The notes beneath the pieces are model-generated. The model ran no database searches. It worked only from the letters and a program-made list of their open reading frames with translations, and was not told the DNA's origin. A program made the translations under genes and the position numbers. From positions 181,009 through 245,008 of the forward strand of contig JABCZI010000009.1 in assembly GCA_013289765.1 (NCBI GenBank): a stretch of 64,000 nt of DNA, written 5' to 3'. Origin of the DNA: Acidobacteriota bacterium (GTDB taxonomy: Bacteria; Acidobacteriota; Terriglobia; Terriglobales; Acidobacteriaceae). This document shows positions 35,350-44,786 of the stretch, one piece after another (positions within the stretch are counted from its first letter, which is position 1; the number at the start of each line of letters is the position of its first letter).

Positions 35350-37593
35350 CTATTGAGCATCAACAACGCAGCGAAACCCGATAGTACCGGCGCGGTCTCG
35401 ACCGGGTGACATTAAAAGATACTTTTGGTGCTCATCCAAGCGATAGGTCTGGGGAAAATACCAGATCGAGCCCCGCGGCTGATAGTACGCACCTCCTCGA
35501 ATGATGGCGGCGCGCGTGTGTTGGTCCCGGTACTCGTCAGTCCACTGCGAGACATTGCCCACGAGGTCAAGAACTCCAACCGCGCTCGCACCTTGGGGGA
35601 AGGCGTCAGCGCTCGACGGGGGGCGCGGCGCACGCGCGTGATCCACAGCCGGGACCGCATCTGCTTTCCATTTGTTTCCCCAAGGATAGAGTCGGCCGTC
35701 AGTAGACTGGGCCGCGTACTGCCACTCCCATTCGTGCGGGAGTCGCTTTCCCGCCCAGGCGGCGAAAGCTCTCGCATCCTCAATCGAGACCCACGTTACT
35801 GGCTTGTTCTCCCAGCCCGCGGGGTAGGCCCCATCTTTCCAGTCACGCAGAAAATTATGGTCGTCTTGGGGACGGTAGTTGCTCTTGACGAGGAACTCTT
35901 TAAACTCCGCATTCGTCACGGGCGTACGGTCAATGAAGAAGCTCTTCAGGTGCACACCGTGATCGTGGAAGCGACGCGGGGTTTGCTCCCACGGATATTG
36001 CACATCGACGCCTGGATCGTTGCCGCCTTCAATTTCAATACCACTCACCTTAAAATCGTAGTCCCCCTCGGGCACGCGGACCATCCGCGCAGGCGCCTCG
36101 TGCGCGGTTTTAGTGGGATTGATCTCAACTATTCTCTGTTGGACGGGATTCCATTCTCGCGAGTAACTTGCCAGAGGATGTTTCGATCGATCGGCCGTAT
36201 AGACAAGGAGATCGTGTATCGCTCCCACGGGCGCAGCGTCGGTAGAAGCTAGAACGGCGCCGAAGCCGCGGCCATCTAAGCCGAAGTTCAGAACGGCTTC
36301 TTGACCTTCGACTTCGGGTGTGAGTTCAATTCCGTGCCAGAGATCGTAGTAGTGCATTCCTTCCGTGCGTGTCAGGCGGAGTTGCTCGCCTGATACGGCA
36401 TACTCATTGCGATTTACTATTGTCCAAAGGACGCCCGCTTTTCCAGGAAATTTGCTGGCGAACACGCCCGGTTGTACCGTGGGCACGTGCGGCTCCCAGT
36501 TTTCGCTGTGAAGGTTATCGGCCATCGCGCGCTCGATGCGAGTAAACCGCAACAGAGCCTCTGCGTCATTGGGATTCATGGCATAGAAAAATCCCCAGAG
36601 GTTCTCCAGGACTGCGTACCCTTCGCCGTTGAAGAAGGCATGTTGCAAACTGTCTGTCTTGTCCCGAGTGAAACGATCCGTGACCGCGACGGCATGCCGA
36701 GCCTCAAGCCATCTGTTTTTGTCGACCATGGGCACGAACGGGTACGGTTTGCCTTCCCAGACAACCCAGTCGTTCCAGGCGATGCTTGTCCATGAAAGGG
36801 ATTCGTCGCGCGGCTCGAACTGCGGTTCGAGAGCGAGAGGATGACGCGTAGCGTCCGAGGCCTCCCGAAACTCGGCAGGAACACTCTCCAGCGTGTCAAA
36901 GTTGATTCCGTCCGCCCCAATCTCGTTCAACAGTTGGGAGGCTGCCAGCGCCGCCGCCTCTCCTTCCTCTCGCGTTCCCTGATCCCACTTGATGAATGGA
37001 AAAAAAACCTTCACACCCCGGCTGTGAAACTGCCTCACCACCTCGCGGAGTGCCGGAACGCCTCCTGGAAGATCACGAAGCAGGTCGAACTGGTTGCGAC
37101 TATCGACTCCAAGGTTCGGATAGACGTGCCAAATCAGTACCGCGTCGATGGGTCCGATGCGGCTTTCAGTCTTGTCCAAGAACCGGTCAACTGTGTATTG
37201 GGCGTGCTCAAAATCGTAGAGATCGCGGTCCCAGATCAGGAGTTGGACTTGCGAAAAAACGTGCTGCGTCCACTCCAGCTCCGGCCGCTCGAATTGGCTG
37301 CCATCGTAGCGAATGCGAGTGCGGCGATCCGCTCGCCACGCCTTCAGCTGTTCAAGCCAAGTGGCGCTGGTGGCTGCATCCTCCGGACCTGGGAAAAAAA
37401 CCTCGTCCGGTCCTGGCAACTCGGACAAATTCATGATCCCATTTGGTGGAACGAGTGTATGCCTGGCCTTCCACTCGTCCCCGAATGCGAGCAAAGTCGA
37501 AAGGATCGCAAACGTGCCGAGAAAGAGAAAAGAACTACAGACAAGAGGAAAAGAGCGATTCAGGCTGCTAATAGTCAGCTTTGGGATTTTCAT
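35350..37593 (-). CDS. exported glycosidase-like protein fused to a FGE-like domain
   Basis: The 747-residue protein has a signal or anchor segment (LVCSSFLFLGTFAILSTLLAF). The first 450 residues contain DAVLIWHVYPNLGVDSRNQF, ALREVVRQFHSRGVKVFFPF, EIGADGINFDTLESVP and WTIVNRNEY, which fit a TIM-barrel glycoside-hydrolase-like fold. Residues about 510-747 are a formylglycine-enzyme-sulfatase domain: RVPEGDYDFKVSG, FFIDRTPVTNAEFKEFLV, PVTWVSIEDARAFAAWAGKR, LPHEWEWQYAAQ, YPWGN, DLVGNVSQWT, RGGAYY, GFRCV. The Cys pair needed for formylglycine generation is replaced (QTYRLDEHQK region), so it is probably a binding or scaffold domain. It follows the TonB receptor on the same strand. Confidence 0.82.
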   Translation of the reverse strand: MKIPKLTISSLNRSFPLVCSSFLFLGTFAILSTLLAFGDEWKARHTLVPPNGIMNLSELPGPDEVFFPGPEDAATSATWLEQLKAWRADRRTRIRYDGSQFERPELEWTQHVFSQVQLLIWDRDLYDFEHAQYTVDRFLDKTESRIGPIDAVLIWHVYPNLGVDSRNQFDLLRDLPGGVPALREVVRQFHSRGVKVFFPFIKWDQGTREEGEAAALAASQLLNEIGADGINFDTLESVPAEFREASDATRHPLALEPQFEPRDESLSWTSIAWNDWVVWEGKPYPFVPMVDKNRWLEARHAVAVTDRFTRDKTDSLQHAFFNGEGYAVLENLWGFFYAMNPNDAEALLRFTRIERAMADNLHSENWEPHVPTVQPGVFASKFPGKAGVLWTIVNRNEYAVSGEQLRLTRTEGMHYYDLWHGIELTPEVEGQEAVLNFGLDGRGFGAVLASTDAAPVGAIHDLLVYTADRSKHPLASYSREWNPVQQRIVEINPTKTAHEAPARMVRVPEGDYDFKVSGIEIEGGNDPGVDVQYPWEQTPRRFHDHGVHLKSFFIDRTPVTNAEFKEFLVKSNYRPQDDHNFLRDWKDGAYPAGWENKPVTWVSIEDARAFAAWAGKRLPHEWEWQYAAQSTDGRLYPWGNKWKADAVPAVDHARAPRPPSSADAFPQGASAVGVLDLVGNVSQWTDEYRDQHTRAAIIRGGAYYQPRGSIWYFPQTYRLDEHQKYLLMSPGRDRAGTIGFRCVVDAQ

Positions 37594-37720
37594 TTTTAAA
37601 TCCGCATTGGCAAAGAGGCGAATGAGTGAGGACTCACCAAGTCTGGCAAATTACGCCGCCAGACCTACGAGTCCTCGACTCATTACCGCCTTCCCCCTCA
37701 ATGCGCGGCACCTGCCCCAA

Positions 37721-40700
37721 CTAAAAATTAAGTTTCAGAGCAAACTGAATCAGCCGCGGATTGTTGACGCTCGTGTTAATCAGCCCAAACGTTCCGGCCG
37801 AACCTGCGAGGTCTGCATTCGGTAATCCAAATTGAGCGTGGTTGAAGAGGTTGAAAAACTCAGCTCGAAAATCCAACCCCATGCCTTCTCGGTAGGGCAG
37901 GATGAAATGTTTGATCGCCGAGAAATCAGTGTTTACGAAATCCGGGCCGTAGACTGGCGTCCGACTTGCATCTCCCAATTTGCCCGGAGCGGCCCCCACA
38001 AAGCATTGCGTGTTGAACCACTTTCCTAACGTTGGACTACCGGCTTTAGGATCGCAAACCTGATCCGGTCTGTTCCAGTTATTTCCTCCCTCGTTAAAGG
38101 CTACCCCGGAGTTATCCACGCTGTTATAAACGAAGACCGGGAATCCAGAGATGACTCTTTCAATGACATCCAATTCCCAGTTCCCGAAGATGGCGTTTGT
38201 CACCCCACTCCAATTGCCACCGAACTGTTTGCCTTTACCGAACGGTAAATCGTAGGTCACGCTGGCAGTGAAATTGTGCTTCAGATTTACTTGCGAGAGT
38301 GCCCAGTCCGCGTGCTGAGTTCCGGGCAGCGGCCAATAGGTGGCGCCAGTGCTTGTCCCCACATTGTCAGGAAACCCGGAATCTAAATTGCGCGCATAGG
38401 TGTATCCAATCAATGCGTAGAGTCCATGCCTTGCGCTCTTGGTCTCAGCTTTGACTTGAAGCGAATCGTATCGCGCGGCGCCAACATCATTGAGGTTGGC
38501 TATAACCGGAGGAGCGGGGAAGGTTGGAGCTCCCCAGGGAACGGTAGCCACGCCGCAACCCAAATGATAATTGGGATCATAGAGCGGATTGGCAACGCCA
38601 CCGATGGTTTGGAAACACGCGGTGGGTGACGCGACGTTTAAATTAATTCCGTCCACCAGGATGTGCGCACTTCGAGAGCCCGCATATGCCGTAGTGAGGA
38701 CGATGTTCCCCGGCAACTGACGCTCGATGTTCAGGGTGAACTGCTGCACTCGCCCTATTTTGAAGTTGGTATTCTGCGACTGAAGTGTTCCGGTGAACTG
38801 GTACGGATTAGGCGGACTGAGGAAGCCGGGGAGGAAGCTTCGTGCCAGCCCACAGTCGAGCGGATTCACGGAGGCCGCGTTTTGAAAGGGGCAGAGGCCA
38901 TTGAAGTTATCAGTCTCGGCGTAGAAGGGCGGATTCTGCCACAGTCCGATCGATCCCTGATTCCAGGAAGAATCGTGGAACATCGCGTATCCTGCCCGAA
39001 CCGCGGTTTTCTCACTGCCAAGTGGCTTCCACGCTAGCCCGATGCGGGGCTCAAATGCTGTCTTGTCAAGCTGCACGCCTACGCGGCCATCTGAGTTCTG
39101 GCCCGGAGTTAGAAATTTCCCGGTCGCAAAGTCGAAGTTCGCTTGCCGATTCTGGGCTTCGGAGGTGGGCGTGACTAGCGCCCAGGCCAGCCCAGCATTG
39201 ATGGTCAAATTCTTTGTGACTCTCCAGTCATCCTGAACGTAAGGGCGAAACAACTTCCAGCGGCGTCCGGTGGTAGCTCCTTTGAATGTCTGATCGTGAA
39301 TGGCCCCACCGACCTGGCCCAGCAGCAGGTCGGCTGACGCGTCACCGGTGTACGAACCAAAGAGTAGATAGTAGCCATCCTGAAAACCGTTGGTCAGGAT
39401 GTTCATCTGATTGATGCGAATGCCTCCACCGATGCTGATGCTGTGGCTGCCACGCGTCAGGTTCACCGCGTCGGAGACGGAGTAGATGTCAGTTCCGCCC
39501 TGAAAGGGGGCGAAGGCGCGATCTCCCAACGAATAATAGCCGCCGAACAATTGCGTGGAAGTCAGTCCGCAACTGATGCAGTCCTTCGTTGATTGATTCA
39601 AACCCGCAGGCAAGCCGGTGTATTGATCGCACGCGCTGGCCAGGTTTGCGTTCTCAATTCCGAGTTTCGCCGCCTCGCAACTGCGGTTCCCAAACGAAAG
39701 AATGTGATTGAAAATTCGATTGTAGCCCGCATTGAACTGGTTGATGGTCTTACTGGAAATTATGTGCGTTTCAGAGATTGCGGCGTTCCGTCCGTGGTTG
39801 GTGATGCTCTGCGTGCTGGCAAACGCGTTCTGTTCGGCAAATCCTGGAGCACCGCCAGGAATAAACGAAGTGGCCTGGTCGTAACTGAATCGCGCAAAGA
39901 TCGAGTCCTTGCTGGAAAAGGTGTGATCCAGCCGGATGTCAAATTCGTCTTCATTCAGCTTTCTCACCGGCACATCGGTGTAGTTATATTGCGAACTCGG
40001 ATTGCTGGTATTGCTGGCGGGATAGAGCTTGATCATTTGCGCGCCAATCGGATCGAACATATTGGAGGGGATCTTGTTGCAAAAGGTCCCGCCAGTCTGT
40101 AGGCCACCGGCGCCCCCTGGAATTGGGTTACCAGAAGCGTCGCATTCAAATGGCGTTCCAGAATAGGGATTAGAGATGTTGCCTAACCCGTCGGCATTAG
40201 GAGGGCGCGGCTGCTGCGTCACAGGATCCCAACCGGGCCGTGCCACCCCAAACGGGTCCGAACTGTAATCCCCGGCCATCATCGCCGGTGTCGGAACCAA
40301 ACCGACGAATGGCGTGCCGTGCCGCTGCCGCTTACCCTGGTAGTCAACGAAGAAGAAAGTTTTGTCCTTGATAATGGGACCGCCCAAGGCAAATCCAAAT
40401 TGATTGAGATTGAATTGTTCTTTGGAACTCGCGAAATAGCTTCTGGAGTCGAGTTTTGTGTTACGGAAAAACTCAAATACCGATCCATGAATCTGGTTTG
40501 ATCCGGATTTCGTGGTCACCAAAACTGTAGGACCCGCCCGGGTGCCGTATTCAGCGGAATAGTTGTAAGTGAGAACTTTAAATTCCTGGATAGCATCGAT
40601 CGAGGGCAGGATCGCAATGCCCCCGGCCGTCAACTCGTTGTTATCGTTTCCATCCAGCAACCAATCCGTGGACTGAGCCCGCGATCCGCCTACGGAAAGC

Positions 40701-41263
40701 GAATACGACCCTCGCGCGGAGACTTCGCTGCTGGGTCCGCCGTTGAAAAAGCTGGTGGGATTGGTTTCCTGTACGGTTCCGGGCGTCAAGGTGGCAAGCT
40801 GCACAAAGTCACGGCCGTTCAAAGGAAGTTCCGCAACTTGCTGTGAGGTGATGACTTGCCCCAGGCTGGGATTCGTGGTCTCCACGGCAACTACGTCTGC
40901 GCTGACCTCGACATTTTCTGTGACTGCCCCGGGTACGAGGACAAAGTTCACTTCGCGGGACTCATTCACTTGCAGGCGAACGTCTTTCTGTCGCGTAGTT
41001 TGAAAGCCCGAGGCTTCGACTTGAATCGTGTAATCTGCTACCGACAGGAAGGGAATCAGGTAGTGCCCGGACTCGTCGGTCTTGGCCTCGCGCGAAATCC
41101 CGGTGCCTTGGGAAGTGGCCCGGACAGTTGCACCGGAGATTACGGATCCCGTCTTGTCCGAGACGGTGCCGCTCAAACTTCCGTTGGCTTGACCATATAG
41201 CTGCGGACAGAACAAAAGCACAAACGCAGACGCCGCACCCAGTAACGCCCTTTTAGTCAGCAT
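37721..41263 (-). CDS. Oar-like TonB-dependent receptor with carboxypeptidase-regulatory domain
   Basis: This 1180-residue outer-membrane protein has a signal peptide (MLTKRALLGAASAFVLLFCP), a CarboxypepD_reg beta-sandwich (SLSGTVSDKTGSVISGATVR, GHYLIPFLSVADYTIQVE), a plug region (QQVAELPLNGRDFVQLATLT) and a long beta-barrel with many aromatic girdles, ending NPRLIQFALKLNF. Such receptors are abundant in acidobacteria and import glycans or other large nutrients, driven by TonB. The start at 41263 is preferred because GGGGGA lies eight bases upstream, although ATG 41278 is possible. It lies between the nucleoside-hydrolase gene and the glycosidase/FGE gene, so it may import their substrate. 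Confidence 0.92.
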   Translation of the reverse strand: MLTKRALLGAASAFVLLFCPQLYGQANGSLSGTVSDKTGSVISGATVRATSQGTGISREAKTDESGHYLIPFLSVADYTIQVEASGFQTTRQKDVRLQVNESREVNFVLVPGAVTENVEVSADVVAVETTNPSLGQVITSQQVAELPLNGRDFVQLATLTPGTVQETNPTSFFNGGPSSEVSARGSYSLSVGGSRAQSTDWLLDGNDNNELTAGGIAILPSIDAIQEFKVLTYNYSAEYGTRAGPTVLVTTKSGSNQIHGSVFEFFRNTKLDSRSYFASSKEQFNLNQFGFALGGPIIKDKTFFFVDYQGKRQRHGTPFVGLVPTPAMMAGDYSSDPFGVARPGWDPVTQQPRPPNADGLGNISNPYSGTPFECDASGNPIPGGAGGLQTGGTFCNKIPSNMFDPIGAQMIKLYPASNTSNPSSQYNYTDVPVRKLNEDEFDIRLDHTFSSKDSIFARFSYDQATSFIPGGAPGFAEQNAFASTQSITNHGRNAAISETHIISSKTINQFNAGYNRIFNHILSFGNRSCEAAKLGIENANLASACDQYTGLPAGLNQSTKDCISCGLTSTQLFGGYYSLGDRAFAPFQGGTDIYSVSDAVNLTRGSHSISIGGGIRINQMNILTNGFQDGYYLLFGSYTGDASADLLLGQVGGAIHDQTFKGATTGRRWKLFRPYVQDDWRVTKNLTINAGLAWALVTPTSEAQNRQANFDFATGKFLTPGQNSDGRVGVQLDKTAFEPRIGLAWKPLGSEKTAVRAGYAMFHDSSWNQGSIGLWQNPPFYAETDNFNGLCPFQNAASVNPLDCGLARSFLPGFLSPPNPYQFTGTLQSQNTNFKIGRVQQFTLNIERQLPGNIVLTTAYAGSRSAHILVDGINLNVASPTACFQTIGGVANPLYDPNYHLGCGVATVPWGAPTFPAPPVIANLNDVGAARYDSLQVKAETKSARHGLYALIGYTYARNLDSGFPDNVGTSTGATYWPLPGTQHADWALSQVNLKHNFTASVTYDLPFGKGKQFGGNWSGVTNAIFGNWELDVIERVISGFPVFVYNSVDNSGVAFNEGGNNWNRPDQVCDPKAGSPTLGKWFNTQCFVGAAPGKLGDASRTPVYGPDFVNTDFSAIKHFILPYREGMGLDFRAEFFNLFNHAQFGLPNADLAGSAGTFGLINTSVNNPRLIQFALKLNF

Positions 41264-41348
41264 CGTGATATCCCCCATTTTGGTGACTTCGTATCGAACG
41301 ACTAGCTGCCTCCCAGTTATTCTTACCGGTCCCGATCTCGTTTAGCAT

Positions 41349-42482
41349 TTATTGTTTTCCGCCCCCAGATGCCTCACGTGGCATCTGGGGATTTTGTGCG
41401 TTGTGCGTGGGGGACGACATAAGCTGGACAAACATCTTTTGAAACCTCGGCCAATCTACGTCCATTTGCGCATGCACTTTTTGCAAAGGGATCGCCGGTT
41501 TATCACGATCGCTCCACACGATCGTATCTCCGTAACTAATTCCTTTATCGGTGCTGACATCCATATACACATAGCGTTCGCGGGTAATCAGGCTCGGATC
41601 GAGCCACGCAGCCGCAGCCAATTCGTCCCAAAGATAATCGCCGGGCTTGCGCGTGTAACGGGCGACGTATTGGGCTGCCGGCTCGTGGGATTTGCCAATT
41701 TCCGCCAGCATTTCCTGGGTGAAGTGAGTTTCGATCGAGACATCCACGGTAGTCACAGAAATCTTCGGCCACGGCGCACGAAGAGTAATGCTGGACGCCT
41801 CGGGATCGAACCAAAGATTAAATTCATGCCTGGGGCTATTCACATATTCGGGATCGTCGGTGTGTGGATTGATGCTTCCACCCATGATGACCAACTCTTG
41901 CGCCAACGATGCAAACTGCGGGTCAGAGATGATCGCGGCTGCTATGTTAGTCATCGGCCCTGCCGCGTAGATCGTTACCTGGTGCGGATACTTGCGGACC
42001 ATCCGGATCAAAAAGTGCGCGGCATCTTCAGTCAACGCTTTGGTTGTGGGATTGCCTTCAGGCAGATTGGGCACTTCGTCAGGATTATGCGAAGACCGCG
42101 GCATCGTCCAGGCGCCCTGATAGAGCACTTTGCCGTACATCTGCTCCCAGAGGCTTGTCCACTCCTTTGTCCGGACCATCGGCCGGTCCATTCCCGATAC
42201 CACCGGCACATCCGTGCGCCCCACTAACTCCAGAAGCCGCAGGGTGTGCGCCACCTCCTCATTTCGCCATCCGTCACCCGTGACAACCGTTATCCCAAGC
42301 ACATTGACGTTCGGAGATTGCAGGAAGACGAGGATCGAGTTCATATCGGTGCCGGCGGGCCCGATCGCATCCTGATCGATAACCACGTAGCGACCTTGCT
42401 GGGCCTGCAGACATCCCGCAATTAGGGAAACGATCGCAGCCAGGAAGACCAGTCGCTTTCTTCTAAACATTTCTGCTTTCAT
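41349..42482 (-). CDS. nucleoside-hydrolase-family lipoprotein
   Basis: The 377-residue protein begins with a lipoprotein signal (FLAAIVSLIAGC, cleavage before Cys). It has the ribohydrolase fold motifs: VVIDQDAIGPAGTDMNSIL at the metal site, ITVVTGDGWRNEEVAH, YAAGPMTNIAAAIISDP, LVIMGGSINPHTDD and EFNLWFDPEAS. The first motif is not the usual DTDPGxDD, but a DxDxxGPxGTD variant found in exported relatives. It likely cleaves nucleosides or a related N-riboside at the periplasmic face of the membrane. Its promoter region carries the TTGAAACGTTTCAA palindrome at 42537, so LacI control from the next gene is likely. Confidence 0.88.
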   Translation of the reverse strand: MKAEMFRRKRLVFLAAIVSLIAGCLQAQQGRYVVIDQDAIGPAGTDMNSILVFLQSPNVNVLGITVVTGDGWRNEEVAHTLRLLELVGRTDVPVVSGMDRPMVRTKEWTSLWEQMYGKVLYQGAWTMPRSSHNPDEVPNLPEGNPTTKALTEDAAHFLIRMVRKYPHQVTIYAAGPMTNIAAAIISDPQFASLAQELVIMGGSINPHTDDPEYVNSPRHEFNLWFDPEASSITLRAPWPKISVTTVDVSIETHFTQEMLAEIGKSHEPAAQYVARYTRKPGDYLWDELAAAAWLDPSLITRERYVYMDVSTDKGISYGDTIVWSDRDKPAIPLQKVHAQMDVDWPRFQKMFVQLMSSPTHNAQNPQMPREASGGGKQ

Positions 42483-42536
42483 GAATGAACGTTCTTTCCG
42501 TGGCATCCGAACCCTGCCTCTGACTTGAATCATTCT

Positions 42537-42550
42537 TTGAAACGTTTCAA
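42537..42550. promoter_or_regulatory. LacI-type operator at the nucleoside-hydrolase promoter
   Basis: TTGAAACGTTTCAA (42537-42550) is a perfect 14-base palindrome, 55 bases upstream of the hydrolase start. On the minus strand CTGTCA and AATGAT flank it with a 17-base spacer, a weak but properly spaced promoter, so a bound repressor would block RNA polymerase. The same TTGAAA/TTTCAA arms occur at the lacI promoter. Confidence 0.7.
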
Positions 42551-42688
42551 TTGACAGCGAACCTTATACGCGCCATTCAATTGCCTTGTCAAGAAAACCC
42601 TATCAGGGTGATGTCAACTCTCTCCTGTATCTCACTTGGATCGCTCTTCAACGCGGACGCGCGCAAGAGAATTTTCTTCCGGCATCGC

Positions 42689-43771
42689 TCAGGAAGTAGC
42701 GTGCACGATTTCCTGTCCGTCCCTCCGGTTCCGTCTCTTCAGCGGCTTGGTTACTCTGTTTCCGCTTGGCGGAGGCGCGACGGAGTTTCGCAGATCCAAA
42801 GAAGTCTCCAGAACAAGATGCTTCGCAGGACTTTTATCCCCCTGTATCCGATCGAGCAAAATGCTCGCAGCCCTTGTGCCCAGCTGATATCCGGATTGCG
42901 ACACCGAGGAAAGCGAGGGATCAGTCGTCTCGCCGAGATCAAGGTCATCAAAACCAATCAGCGACACATCTTTCGGGCAATTTAGACCTAGCTCCCGAAT
43001 TGCCAGAAGAGCCCCCAGGGCAATCATGTCGTTGCCGGCAAAAATCGCGGTCGGCCGGGGAAGCAGACGCAGAAGGGTAAGAGTCTTTAAATAGCCGCCG
43101 CGCTTGTCGAAAGTTGTCTCCTGCACATATTCGGGATTCAGGAGCAACTTCACTTCGCGCATTGCTCGTTTAAAACCGCTAAGGCGCTCCTTCGCATTCG
43201 TGAGATGGAGAGGTCCTGTGATTGTAGCCAGCCTCGTGTGTCCTAGCTTAACCAGACAGCGAGTCGCGTCGTAGGCTCCCTGTTCATTATCAGCTGTCAC
43301 GCTGTCGCCACTCCAATTCTTTGGAAGCCGGTCCACGCAAACCACGCCGGTGCCAGCCCGCCGATATCGCTCCGCCTGCACGGTGAGGTCGCTGAAGTTG
43401 GAAGGAATCACAATTAGACCAGCCGGCAGATACGTGTGCAATTCGTTCAAGTGCGCCAGTTCTTTGGAATGGTCATTGTCGGTATTGCATAGGATCAAAC
43501 GGTAGCTGTTTGAGAAAGCAACGTCCTCGGCTCCTCGGACCACAGCCGGAAAGAAGGGATTCGTGATGTCTGGAATGATCATTCCAATCATGTCGGTCTT
43601 ATCACGCCTCAACCCACGTGCAAGTTGGTTGGGCTGATAGCGAGCAGTTTGCACGGCTTGAAGCACCCGCCTTCGTAGGTGCTCTCGTACGCCTGCGGAA
43701 TTGTTGAGCACATGTGAGACTGTGCCGATAGAGACTCGGGCCATCTGGGCAATCTGCTTCATGTTGGCCAT
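42689..43771 (-). CDS. LacI-family transcriptional regulator
   Basis: The 360-residue protein starts MANMKQIAQMARVSIGTVSH with VLNNSAGVREHLRRRV, the LacI helix-turn-helix and hinge, and continues with the periplasmic-binding-like sugar or purine-binding core (IGMIIPDITNPFFPAVVRGA, GVVCVDRLPKNW, AIFAGNDMIALGALLAIREL, DVSLIGFDDLDLGE). The start is ATG 43771 because GGGAGAA lies seven bases upstream and the promoter -10 box is at 43836-43841; the in-frame ATG at 43837 would lie in the promoter. It should repress itself and the nucleoside-hydrolase operon; a sugar or nucleoside is the likely inducer. Confidence 0.93.
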   Translation of the reverse strand: MANMKQIAQMARVSIGTVSHVLNNSAGVREHLRRRVLQAVQTARYQPNQLARGLRRDKTDMIGMIIPDITNPFFPAVVRGAEDVAFSNSYRLILCNTDNDHSKELAHLNELHTYLPAGLIVIPSNFSDLTVQAERYRRAGTGVVCVDRLPKNWSGDSVTADNEQGAYDATRCLVKLGHTRLATITGPLHLTNAKERLSGFKRAMREVKLLLNPEYVQETTFDKRGGYLKTLTLLRLLPRPTAIFAGNDMIALGALLAIRELGLNCPKDVSLIGFDDLDLGETTDPSLSSVSQSGYQLGTRAASILLDRIQGDKSPAKHLVLETSLDLRNSVAPPPSGNRVTKPLKRRNRRDGQEIVHATS

Positions 43772-43835
43772 AGAGTTTCTCCCAAAGCTCATCAATGTAT
43801 TCGGACGACAGATGGTCGTTGCCCACGAATTCTTC

Positions 43836-43864
43836 AACTATACGGGATAATTGAAACCTTTCAA
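43836..43864 (-). promoter_or_regulatory. lacI promoter overlapping an autoregulatory operator
   Basis: On the minus strand TTGAAA (43864-43859), a 17-base spacer and TATAGT (43841-43836) make a near-consensus sigma70 promoter. The sequence TTGAAA-CCT-TTTCAA (43850-43864) overlaps the -35 box and matches the arms of the palindrome at 42537, differing by a 3-base rather than 2-base centre. Binding of the LacI protein here would give negative autoregulation. The rest of 43772-44133 holds only this promoter and a hairpin repeat. Confidence 0.72.
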
Positions 43865-44012
43865 GGCTGATACTAGACGAGTGGTTGTCTACCGAGGATG
43901 GACCGCCCTTACGCGCCAATGCGCGCGATATTATGTAAGGCTTTCTGGGGCGCGTCCTACCTTGCGTGGGTCGTCCGAAGCCGGAAATGCGGGGAAAGTA
44001 GAAGGGGAATAT

Positions 44013-44077
44013 GGGGACAGAGGGGACGTTCAACAAATTCTAATTCGCAAAAACCGGTGAACGTCCCGTCTGTCCCA
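44013..44077. repeat. GGGACAG-class hairpin repeat, copy A
   Basis: GGGACAGAGGGGACGTTCA and TGAACGTCCCGTCTGTCCC pair at 18 of 19 positions around about 25 bases (44013-44077). It shares its arms with copies B (44698), C (45841) and D (52469), but its loop is different. Confidence 0.8.
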
Positions 44078-44133
44078 GGTTTCCCATGCCGCGCTGCAAA
44101 TGGCGGTGTCGTTAGGGAATTCTCGCGCCGAGA

Positions 44134-44553
44134 TTATGTGCCCATCCGTTCGACCCATTGAGCGCGCCATGCGGGAGCGACGAAGGGGTCCGCAAAGTAC
44201 TGGGTTTCCCGAGCAACCTTGTCGCCCCTGAACTCCATGATGCTCACGGTGTAGGACGGCTTGCCGTCATAAGTCAGGATGAATTCGGTGACCCAAAGAT
44301 CACCGCCGCCAATGATTCGTCGGACGGTAAACCGCTTTTTGCTCGGCTGACTAGAGCGTTGGTTCTGTATGTTGCGTCGACCGCGGGTTCGCTCGCCTGA
44401 CTGCGGATAGTCCAGCACCGCGTCCTCGTGATAGATGCGGTGCTCCGTTTCAAAATCGTTGGCATCGGACGCCGCCCAATGCTGATCCAGTGCCACACGG
44501 ATCTCCCGATCTCGCACTTCAGAATACTGCTCCTTCCTTTGTTGATCGTTCAT
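44134..44553 (-). CDS. SnoaL/NTF2-like protein
   Basis: The 139-residue protein (MNDQQRKEQYSEVRDREIR) has the cone-like NTF2 fold pattern: ALDQHWAASDANDFETEHRI, YHEDAVLDYPQSGERTRGR, then strands VRRIIGGGDLWVTEFILTYDG and SIMEFRGDKVARETQYFAD. The PFVAPAWRAQWVE ending is typical for this nuclear-transport-factor-2 group, which includes hydroxylases, isomerases and binding proteins. A longer reading from 44640 is possible but unconserved. Specific function unknown. Confidence 0.82.
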   Translation of the reverse strand: MNDQQRKEQYSEVRDREIRVALDQHWAASDANDFETEHRIYHEDAVLDYPQSGERTRGRRNIQNQRSSQPSKKRFTVRRIIGGGDLWVTEFILTYDGKPSYTVSIMEFRGDKVARETQYFADPFVAPAWRAQWVERMGT

Positions 44554-44697
44554 CTTTGAGGCTTCAGTTTGACAAGAGGCTAAATGCTTTAGCGGAACCT
44601 GAGTGTACGACTCGTCAAGTCGCGCTGTTTCTTCGATCACCGCAGACTCTACATCGCGTCGAAGCGTCTAACTCCTGCGCGGATCGAGCGGAAGCGT

Positions 44698-44763
44698 GGG
44701 GACAGACGGGACGTTCACCTGATTTTGCTGCTCTAGAAATTGGGGTCAGTCCCGTCTGTCCCC
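44698..44763. repeat. GGGACAG-class hairpin repeat, copy B
   Basis: GGGGACAGACGGGACGTTCA at 44698 is followed by CTGATTTTGCTGCTCTAGAA, then GGTCAGTCCCGTCTGTCCCC. The middle is shared with copies C and D, so this looks like the typical member of the family. Confidence 0.82.
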
Positions 44764-44786
44764 GGTTTTAACGTGCGTCCAACATC

